A stretch of DNA of 64,000 bases from an uncultured Aquabacterium sp. (GTDB lineage Bacteria; Pseudomonadota; Gammaproteobacteria; Burkholderiales; Burkholderiaceae_C), in assembly GCF_913773725.1 (NCBI RefSeq), contig NZ_CAJYGK010000145.1, positions 23,211 to 87,210 of the forward strand. Direction: 5' to 3'. Position 1 is the first letter of the stretch. Each line of letters opens with the position of its first letter. The translations under genes were made by a program, and so were the position numbers. Positions 58,302 through 64,000 of this stretch are shown one piece after another. The notes beneath the pieces were generated by a model. The model had not been told where the DNA came from. It saw nothing but the letters and a program-made list of their open reading frames with translations, and made no database searches.

Positions 58302-59659
58302 GCCTGCGCGCGCAACTGATGGGCCTGATGGCCTGCCTGATGGCCCTGACAATCGGGCTGCTGGCCTGGCGCGAGATCGATGGCACCCGCCGCAGCGTGC
58401 ACGAAGAGGTCGAAGCCGCCAGTCGGGTAGCGGTGCAGCTGCTGCACCTCGTGGGACAGCGGGACCTCGAAGACGCCCGCATCGTGGTGCAAGGCCTCGG
58501 ACGGGTGCGTGCCAACGAGATTGCCTTGTTCGACGGGCAGGGGCAGCGCATCTACACCTCGCCCCCCTCGCCTTACAAGCCCGGTCGTCAGGCCCCGATC
58601 TGGTTTGCCCGGCTGGTCTCGCCCGACACCCCCGCCCGCGACATCACCCTGCCAGGCGGCCGTATCACGGTCCAGCCCGATCCTTCGCGCGCCGTGCTCG
58701 ACGGCTGGGATGACTTCCTCCAACTCATGCTGTATGCCGCCGTCGGGCTGGTCGCAGTGGGCGGGCTGACCGCCTGGACGCTGCTGCACGCGCTGGCTCC
58801 GCTGGCGCGCATCGAATCTGCCCTGCGCAGCCTGCAACGCGGCGACTACGGCACGCGTCTGCCCCCACTCCCGGGACGCGAAGCGGCGTTGATGAGCCAC
58901 GCCTTCAATGACATGGCCCAGGCGATTCAGGACAACCTGCACGCCCGCGATGAGGCCCGGGCGGCGCAGGCCAGCCTGGCTCAGTCCCGCGAGCTCACCC
59001 AGGTCATCCTGCAACGCATCGAAGCCGAGCGCGCCCGCATCGCCCGGGACCTGCACGACGAACTCGGTCAGCAGCTCACCGCGCTCCGCACGGTGGCTCA
59101 GGTACTGAGCCAGGATCCTGCCCTGGCACGCGACAAGGGCGAGCTGGTGGCCTTGCTCAAGCGGGTGGCCGACGACATGGCCGCAAGCCTCCAGGGCATG
59201 CTCCCGCGGCTGCGCCCGCTTGCGCTCGACCGTCTGGGTCTGCACGATGCGTTGTCCGATCTGCTGCTGGACTGGCGCCAGGTCGCGCCCCACATCCGCT
59301 TCACACTGGACGTGGCGCCGCTTCCCGACGACCTGGGCGACACGCTGGCCACAGCGGCCTACCGCATCGCGCAGGAAGCCGTGACCAACGCCATCAAGCA
59401 TGCCCGGGCCCATCAGATTCACGTTGGTCTGAGCGAAGAGGCCCAGGCCCTGCGGCTGACGGTGGAAGACGATGGGATCGGCCTGCCGACGGACTGGCAG
59501 CGCCCGGGCCACCATGGTCTGCTCGGCATCCGCGAGCGGGTGCACGCGCTCGGCGGCACGCTGACGCTGACCCCCGCGTCACCCGGCTTGCGTCTCCAGG
59601 CCGTGCTGCCTTGGGCACAATGCACCCCCCCCCATGCCAACATGCATCCCGTGTCATGA
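58298..59659 (+). CDS. sensor histidine kinase, NarL type
   Basis: A 453-residue inner-membrane kinase. One N-terminal helix (LMGLMACLMALTIGLLAW), a periplasmic domain of about 125 residues, a second helix (LMLYAAVGLVAVGGLTAWTL), a HAMP linker, then HisKA_3 with the phospho-accepting His in RIARDLHDELGQQLTALR, and a HATPase (ATAAYRIAQEAVTNAIKHAR, VEDDGIGLP, GLLGIRERVHALGG). The signal is unknown. It overlaps the peptidase gene before it and the regulator after it, each by ATGA, so all three are made together. Start chosen at 58298 within that overlap. Confidence 0.93.
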   Translation: MSLRAQLMGLMACLMALTIGLLAWREIDGTRRSVHEEVEAASRVAVQLLHLVGQRDLEDARIVVQGLGRVRANEIALFDGQGQRIYTSPPSPYKPGRQAPIWFARLVSPDTPARDITLPGGRITVQPDPSRAVLDGWDDFLQLMLYAAVGLVAVGGLTAWTLLHALAPLARIESALRSLQRGDYGTRLPPLPGREAALMSHAFNDMAQAIQDNLHARDEARAAQASLAQSRELTQVILQRIEAERARIARDLHDELGQQLTALRTVAQVLSQDPALARDKGELVALLKRVADDMAASLQGMLPRLRPLALDRLGLHDALSDLLLDWRQVAPHIRFTLDVAPLPDDLGDTLATAAYRIAQEAVTNAIKHARAHQIHVGLSEEAQALRLTVEDDGIGLPTDWQRPGHHGLLGIRERVHALGGTLTLTPASPGLRLQAVLPWAQCTPPHANMHPVS

Positions 59660-60294
59660 GCTCTCCTCTCAGCGTCCTGCTTGTCGACGACCATGCCGTG
59701 GTGCGCATGGGCTTTCGCCTGCTGCTGCAGACCACGCCCGACATCGCGGTGGTCGGCGAGGCCGACAGCGGCGAGCAGGCGCTGGACCTGTACATGGCCC
59801 TGCGGCCCGATGTGGTGGTCATGGACATCACCATGCCCGGCATGGGCGGCATCGAGGCCGTGCGCAAGCTGGTTGCCTTCGACCGAGACGCGCGCGTGTT
59901 GGCCTTGTCCGCGCACGAGGATGCCAGCCACCCACGACGGGTGCTGAAAGCCGGCGCCAGCGGCTACCTGTCCAAGCGCGGGGCGGCCGAAGCGCTGGTG
60001 CAGGCCATCCACGACGTGGCGGCCGGCCGCATCGCGCTCGACCCCCTGATCGCCCAGCGGCTGCACGCCGGCGATGAGGCCCAGGCCACCGTGCTCTCGC
60101 GTCTGTCCGAGCGCGAGTTCGAGGCCTTCCTGGGTCTGGCCCGGGGCCAAAGCGTCCAGCAACTGGCCGAGGCCATGCAGCTGTCATCCTCCACGGTCGG
60201 CACCTACCTGTACAACATCAAACAGAAGCTGGGCCTGCAGAACCAGGCCGAAATGACCTTGCTGGCCGTGCGCGAAGGGCTGATCGAGCCCTGA
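59656..60294 (+). CDS. LuxR/NarL family response regulator
   Basis: A 212-residue regulator with a receiver domain (LLVDDHAVVRMGFRLLLQ, phospho-acceptor Asp in PDVVVMDITMPGMGG, Lys in GYLSKRGAAEAL) and a C-terminal GerE-type helix-turn-helix (LSEREFEAFLGLARGQSVQQ, LAEAMQLSSSTVGTYLYNIK). It is the partner of the kinase encoded immediately upstream. Targets are unknown; the peptidase in the same operon may be one. Confidence 0.94.
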   Translation: MSSPLSVLLVDDHAVVRMGFRLLLQTTPDIAVVGEADSGEQALDLYMALRPDVVVMDITMPGMGGIEAVRKLVAFDRDARVLALSAHEDASHPRRVLKAGASGYLSKRGAAEALVQAIHDVAAGRIALDPLIAQRLHAGDEAQATVLSRLSEREFEAFLGLARGQSVQQLAEAMQLSSSTVGTYLYNIKQKLGLQNQAEMTLLAVREGLIEP

Positions 60295-60390
60295 GGTGTA
60301 CCCTCCCCCGTGTTTTCACGGATAATCTGACAACGTAGCCCGCCTGATTGGCGGTGCATGATCACGTTTTCACCCCTGCAAGGAACACAC

Positions 60391-61578
60391 ATGACCCGTG
60401 ACGTCGTCTTCGTGGGCGCAGCCCGTACCGCCATCGGCAGCTTCGGTGGCTCGCTGAAGGACATCCCCCCCGCGCAACTGGGCGCGCTGGTCATCAAGAC
60501 CGCGCTGGAACGCGCTGGCGTGGCCCCGAAGGACGTCGGCCATGTCGTGCTCGGCAACGTGATCCCGTCCGTGCCGCAAGACGCCTACATCAGCCGTGTG
60601 GCCGCGCTCGAAGCCGGCGTGCCGCAGGAAACCCCCGCGTTCAACGTCAACCGCCTGTGCGGTTCGGGCCTGCAGGCCGTCGTGTCGGCCGCCCAGTCCA
60701 TCCTGCTGGGTGACTGCGACGTGGCCATCGGTGCCGGTGCCGAATCGATGAGCCGCGGCGCCTACCTGGTCACCAGCAACCGCTGGGGCGCGCGCATGGG
60801 CGACGTCAAGATGCTGGACTTCATGCTGGGCGCCCTGCACGACCCGCGCCTGAACATCCACATGGGCATCACCGCCGAGAACGTCGCCGCCCGCCATGGC
60901 ATCAGCCGCGAGCAGCAGGATGCCTACGCCGCCGAATCGCAAGCGCGTGCTGCCAAGGCCATCGCCGCCGGCCTGTTCAAGGAACAGATCGTCCCGGTCG
61001 AGATCAAGACCCGCAAGGGCGTGGTGGTGTTCGACACCGATGAAGGCGTCAAGGCCGACACCAATGTCGACACCCTGGGCAAGATGAAGCCCGCCTTCAA
61101 GAAGGAAGAAGGCACGGTGACCGCCGGCAATGCGTCGACCCTGAACGACGGCGCCGCCGCCGTGGTCATGGCCTCGGCCGAGAAGGCCAAGGAACTGGGC
61201 CTCAAGCCGCTGGCCCGCCTGGTTTCCTACGGCCACGCCGGTGTCGAGCCCGAGTACATGGGCATCGGCCCCGTGCCCGCCTCGAAGGCCGCGCTGGCCA
61301 AGGCCGGCCTGACCGTGGCCGACCTGGACGTCATCGAGTCCAACGAAGCCTTTGCCGCCCAGGCCTGCGCCGTGTCCAAGGAAATGGGCTTCCCGGCCGA
61401 CAAGACCAACCCGAACGGTTCCGGCATCTCGCTGGGCCACCCGGTCGGTGCCACCGGCGCCATCCTGGTGACCAAGGCCATCTACGAACTGCAGCGCATC
61501 AACGGCCGCTACGCCCTGATCACGATGTGCATTGGCGGTGGCCAGGGCATCGCCATGGTCATCGAGCGCATGCAGTAA
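60391..61578 (+). CDS. acetyl-CoA C-acetyltransferase (thiolase)
   Basis: A 395-residue thiolase condensing or cleaving acyl-CoA. The nucleophilic Cys90 is in NRLCGSGLQAVVSAAQSI, the active-site His in GHPVGATGAILV and the second Cys in MCIGGGQGIAMVIERMQ. The sequence fits biosynthetic PhaA/BktB-type enzymes, which would feed acetoacetyl-CoA into polyhydroxybutyrate, but no phaB or phaC gene is adjacent. AAGGA eight bases before the ATG at 60391 fixes the start, and the ATG at 60358 is less likely. The 96-base upstream gap has a small CCGTG/CACGG hairpin and no obvious promoter. Confidence 0.93.
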   Translation: MTRDVVFVGAARTAIGSFGGSLKDIPPAQLGALVIKTALERAGVAPKDVGHVVLGNVIPSVPQDAYISRVAALEAGVPQETPAFNVNRLCGSGLQAVVSAAQSILLGDCDVAIGAGAESMSRGAYLVTSNRWGARMGDVKMLDFMLGALHDPRLNIHMGITAENVAARHGISREQQDAYAAESQARAAKAIAAGLFKEQIVPVEIKTRKGVVVFDTDEGVKADTNVDTLGKMKPAFKKEEGTVTAGNASTLNDGAAAVVMASAEKAKELGLKPLARLVSYGHAGVEPEYMGIGPVPASKAALAKAGLTVADLDVIESNEAFAAQACAVSKEMGFPADKTNPNGSGISLGHPVGATGAILVTKAIYELQRINGRYALITMCIGGGQGIAMVIERMQ

Positions 61579-61598
61579 GCCGCATCCTCCCGCACACC

Positions 61599-61627
61599 AA
61601 GGGGCCGCAAGGCCCCTTTGTCGTTTG
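61599..61627 (+). terminator. intrinsic terminator of the thiolase gene
   Basis: AAGGGGCC-GCAA-GGCCCCTT forms a perfect 8-base stem with a stable tetraloop, followed by TTTGTCGTTT. It lies 20 bases after the thiolase stop. Confidence 0.85.
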
Positions 61628-61645
61628 CCCCTACCATCTGGCGCC

Positions 61646-62551
61646 ATGCATGAGTTGACGTTGCACCCCTGGTCTCACCCCACCCGCGAAGGGTTCACCC
61701 TGCGCGGCTGGCACACCACCCCGCGTGGCAAGCCGCTGCTGCACATGCTGCACGGCAACGGCTTTTGTGCGCGGATGTACGAGCCCATGCTCAAACCGCT
61801 GTCCGCCCATTTCGACCTGTGGCTCAGCGACGTGCAAGGCCATGGCGACAGCGACGTGGGCGAGCGCTTTCTGGGCTGGAACCGCAATGCCGAACTGGCG
61901 CTGGAAGCGCTGCAAACCCAGGGACAGGTCTTCAAACAGGTGCCGCACGTGGCCGTGGGCCACAGCTTCGGCGGGGTGCTGACGGCCTTGATGATGGCCA
62001 GCCACCCGCGACACTTCCAGCGCGCCGTTCTACTGGACCCGGTGCTGATGCCCCCGGCCATGCTGTTCGGGTTGACGCTGGCCGAGCTCACCGGCACGGC
62101 CAAGCTGGCACCGATGGCCCGGCAAGCCCGTCAGCGGCGCCATCACTGGGCCAGCCGTGAGGCCGCCTTCCAGGCCCTGCACGGCCGGGGCACCTACAAA
62201 GGCTGGACCGACGAGGCACTGCGCGCTTTCGTCGACCACGGCATGAAGGACACCCCCGACGGTGGCGTGGCGCTGAAGTGCCCGCCCAGCCGCGAAGCCG
62301 AGATCTTCAGCACCGGCCCCGAGCGGCTGTGGGCCTCGCTGGGGCGGGTGCACACGCCCACGCTGGTGCTGCGCGCCGCGCACACCTTCGGCTTCGTGCG
62401 GGAGGCCGTGTCGCGCTGGGCCCTGGTCAACGACGTGGTGCAGGAATCGGAGTTTCCGGGCGGGCACTGCTTCATGCAGACGCATCCGGAAGACACGGCC
62501 AAGGCAGTGAGCCGCTTCCTGCTCGCACAGCGCGACAAGGTGCACAGCTGA
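61646..62551 (+). CDS. alpha/beta hydrolase
   Basis: A 301-residue serine hydrolase beginning MHELTLHPWSHPTREGFTLR. The oxyanion region is LLHMLHGNGFCARMYEPML, the nucleophile elbow is AVGHSFGGVLTALMM, and the catalytic His is likely in FPGGHCFMQTHPEDTAK. It has no signal peptide and its substrate is unknown. It follows the thiolase terminator and so has its own promoter. The frame is open upstream to 61532, inside the thiolase gene. Confidence 0.88.
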   Translation: MHELTLHPWSHPTREGFTLRGWHTTPRGKPLLHMLHGNGFCARMYEPMLKPLSAHFDLWLSDVQGHGDSDVGERFLGWNRNAELALEALQTQGQVFKQVPHVAVGHSFGGVLTALMMASHPRHFQRAVLLDPVLMPPAMLFGLTLAELTGTAKLAPMARQARQRRHHWASREAAFQALHGRGTYKGWTDEALRAFVDHGMKDTPDGGVALKCPPSREAEIFSTGPERLWASLGRVHTPTLVLRAAHTFGFVREAVSRWALVNDVVQESEFPGGHCFMQTHPEDTAKAVSRFLLAQRDKVHS

Positions 62552-62572
62552 GCGCAGCAAGGCACCCATACC

Positions 62573-62586
62573 CGGGTTAACCCTCA
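62573..62586. promoter_or_regulatory. palindromic element CGGGTTAACCCTCA, copy 2
   Basis: This 14-base sequence is identical to 32445-32458. It lies in the gap between the hydrolase and the AraC gene, about 80 bases before the AraC start, with CCCGGG on the left side. Confidence 0.45.
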
Positions 62587-62667
62587 AACCCGGCATTCAA
62601 CTTGCTTTAATAATGGAAGTGCGTCGCGGTGCGCCCTTGCGCACCTCACGCTGCTGCCTGGTGCACC

Positions 62668-63432
62668 ATGCTTCACACCCGCCTCATTCCCCTCAGCCCC
62701 GATGCGCACCACCATGCGCACGGCCACCACCAGCTCGTGCTGTCGGTGGACGGCAAGGCCGAGTTCGAGGTGGAGGGCCATGGTGGCGAGGTGTGCCGCA
62801 TGCGGGCCTGCCTGGTGCCCGGCAACGCTGAACACCAGTTCGCAGGGCTGGGCAACAACCGCATGCTGATCATCGACTTCGATGCGGGCGACATGCCGGC
62901 GCACGACCTCGACCTCATGGGCCGCCTGTTCTCGGTGCCCCGCTACCCCCTGCTGGACGCCGACTTTCAGCACCTTCTGCGCTACGCGAGCGCCGAACTG
63001 AACCGCTTCGGCAGCGACCCGCTGCTGGCGCAGGGCCTGGGCGGTGCTCTGCTGCGTGCCCTCCACCTGCGCCTGTTCGAACAAGAGGGCACGCCTCGCG
63101 CCGGCCGGGTCGACCTGGGCCGCATCGACGCCTTCATCGACCGCCATCTGGCGCGCAGCATCGGTGTCCATGAACTCGCCCAGGTCGCCTGCATGAGCAC
63201 CAGCCACTTCCACGCCGAATTCAAGCGCGTGGCCGGCATGACGCCGCACCAGTACCTGCTCCAGGCCCGACTGAAGCGGGCCACCACCCTGCTGCGCGAC
63301 AGCAGCCTGCCAGTGGTGCAGGTGGCCGAAGACTGCGGCTTCTCCAGTCAAAGCGCGCTGACCACCGCGATGAGCAAGCACCTGGGGATGACGCCCAAGC
63401 GCCTGCGCACGGCCCGCCTGACGCCGGCCTGA
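62668..63432 (+). CDS. AraC family transcriptional regulator
   Basis: About 254 residues. The N-terminal cupin-like domain is His-rich (DAHHHAHGHHQLVLSVDGKA), which could bind metal or a small ligand. Two C-terminal helix-turn-helix motifs are IGVHELAQVACMSTSHFHAE and VVQVAEDCGFSSQSALTTAM. It stands directly before putA in the same direction, so it may be the proline-responsive activator of putA, as seen for PutR-type AraC proteins elsewhere. The ATG at 62668 is preferred to the GTG at 62629. Confidence 0.88.
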   Translation: MLHTRLIPLSPDAHHHAHGHHQLVLSVDGKAEFEVEGHGGEVCRMRACLVPGNAEHQFAGLGNNRMLIIDFDAGDMPAHDLDLMGRLFSVPRYPLLDADFQHLLRYASAELNRFGSDPLLAQGLGGALLRALHLRLFEQEGTPRAGRVDLGRIDAFIDRHLARSIGVHELAQVACMSTSHFHAEFKRVAGMTPHQYLLQARLKRATTLLRDSSLPVVQVAEDCGFSSQSALTTAMSKHLGMTPKRLRTARLTPA

Positions 63433-63483
63433 CACACCCGCGTCACCCGCCTCGGGCCACGCGCCCCCGCGCACACATGGCCA

Positions 63484-63609
63484 CGGGTTATCCCTGACAC
63501 AGTCCCATGAACGTGGGATGACATGGCGCATGGCATACCGTCTGCCGGGCGCGAGATCGGAGTTTTCGGAAAAACGTCCAGAGGACCGATGAAAAACCGG
63601 ACACGTCCG
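63484..63609. promoter_or_regulatory. putA control region with several dyads
   Basis: The 243-base gap before putA holds CGGGTTATCCCTGA (63484-63497), a near copy of the element at 32445 and 62573. It also holds TCCCATGAACGTGGGA (63503-63518, arms TCCCA/TGGGA), GTCC-AGA-GGAC (63576-63586) and CGGACACGTCCG (63598-63609). Such spaced dyads suit operators for the AraC regulator or another protein. No convincing -35/-10 pair was picked. Confidence 0.4.
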
Positions 63610-63675
63610 TTTCTACGCTGTCCACATGGCCGCGTTCCGCCTGCGGCCCCGTCTCCTCACCCATCTGTACGCACC

Positions 63676-64000
63676 ATGTTCCCAGCCAGCCAGGTTCTGC
63701 GCGCCGACTTCCAGCCCGGCCCGCCCGACGCGTTCTTCCCCCGGATCACGGCCAACTACGACGTGGACGAAGCGGCCTACCTGGCCGAGCTCGTCAAACT
63801 GGCCGACCCGGGTCTCAAAGGCGTGGAAACCCAGCGCGCAGAGGCACGCGCCCTGATCGAGGCCGTGCGCCGTCAGGACAACGCGGTCGACACGCTGGAC
63901 GCGCTGCTGCGTCAGTACAGTCTCGACACGCAGGAGGGCCTGATGCTGATGTGCCTGGCCGAGGCCCTGCTTCGCGTGCCAGACCGTGCTACCGCCGACG
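63676..64000 (+). CDS. putA: bifunctional proline dehydrogenase / L-glutamate gamma-semialdehyde dehydrogenase PutA (N-terminal part)
   Basis: The first 108 residues are present and the frame runs off the right edge. DAFFPRITANYDVDEAAYLA and LDTQEGLMLMCLAEALLRVP are standard sequences near the PutA N terminus, before the FAD-binding proline dehydrogenase barrel. The full enzyme oxidises proline to glutamate at the membrane. No N-terminal ribbon-helix-helix DNA-binding domain is present, so this PutA is not its own repressor. That fits regulation by the AraC protein encoded just upstream. Confidence 0.9.
   Translation, partial: MFPASQVLRADFQPGPPDAFFPRITANYDVDEAAYLAELVKLADPGLKGVETQRAEARALIEAVRRQDNAVDTLDALLRQYSLDTQEGLMLMCLAEALLRVPDRATAD

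Overview
The window is GC-rich, densely coded DNA from what looks like a betaproteobacterium of the order Burkholderiales, probably near the Sphaerotilaceae/Comamonadaceae. This is inferred from gene content and codon use, not from a marker-gene comparison. Pointers are a red-type (form IC) RuBisCO operon with cbbX, a PQQ operon, an HexR/Entner-Doudoroff sugar locus with a glucokinase-HexR fusion, a PEP-CTERM protein tail, a phasin-like protein and a thiolase that would fit polyhydroxybutyrate metabolism. No insertion sequence, prophage, CRISPR array or origin was recognised. No gap without a gene exceeds about 250 bases.

Layout. 1-9.8 kb: a PEP-CTERM tail, a PAS-type chemoreceptor, a phasin-like protein, a CsbD-like protein, tRNA-Pro, the helicase HrpA, a membrane diguanylate cyclase, ArgA and a YggX-like protein. 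9.8-25.8 kb: a two-part minus-strand set of circularly permuted ATP-grasp, alpha-E and transglutaminase/DUF2126 proteins, which is a predicted but poorly understood peptide-bond-forming system. A plus-strand RND efflux pair and a hydroxypyruvate isomerase gene split it. 25.9-29 kb: a TetR (DesT/FabR-like) regulator divergent from a ferredoxin reductase and an acyl-CoA desaturase, which together set membrane unsaturation.

29-37.1 kb: glucose catabolism by the Entner-Doudoroff route. A zwf-pgl-glk operon (pgl carries a frameshift) is divergent from edd-eda, with a HexR-like operator between them, and a glucokinase-like/HexR fusion follows. In that fusion all three nucleotide-binding motifs of the kinase half are altered. 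37.4-41.7 kb: an ABC exporter made of adaptor, ATPase and two permeases. 41.7-46.1 kb: a secreted alpha/beta hydrolase, a BAHD-like acyltransferase, an ICMT-like membrane methyltransferase and a thioredoxin-like protein.

46.3-53.8 kb: Calvin-cycle operon cbbLS-cbbX-fbp-prk, with its probable regulator CbbR one gene away behind a U32-family (TrhP-like) gene. 53.8-57.1 kb: pqqABCDE, including the 24-residue PqqA precursor. 57.3-64 kb: a proline iminopeptidase-like hydrolase translationally coupled to a NarL-type two-component system, a thiolase, an alpha/beta hydrolase, an AraC regulator and the start of putA. The combination suggests a metabolically flexible organism: CO2 fixation, periplasmic PQQ-dependent oxidation, sugar use by the ED pathway and proline catabolism.

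The best leads are the degenerate kinase half of the HexR fusion, the pairing of an intact and a degenerate ATP-grasp paralogue, the bacterial BAHD-like enzyme beside an ICMT-like protein, and a palindrome (CGGGTTAACCCTCA) found in two intergenic regions with a near copy in a third, before putA.
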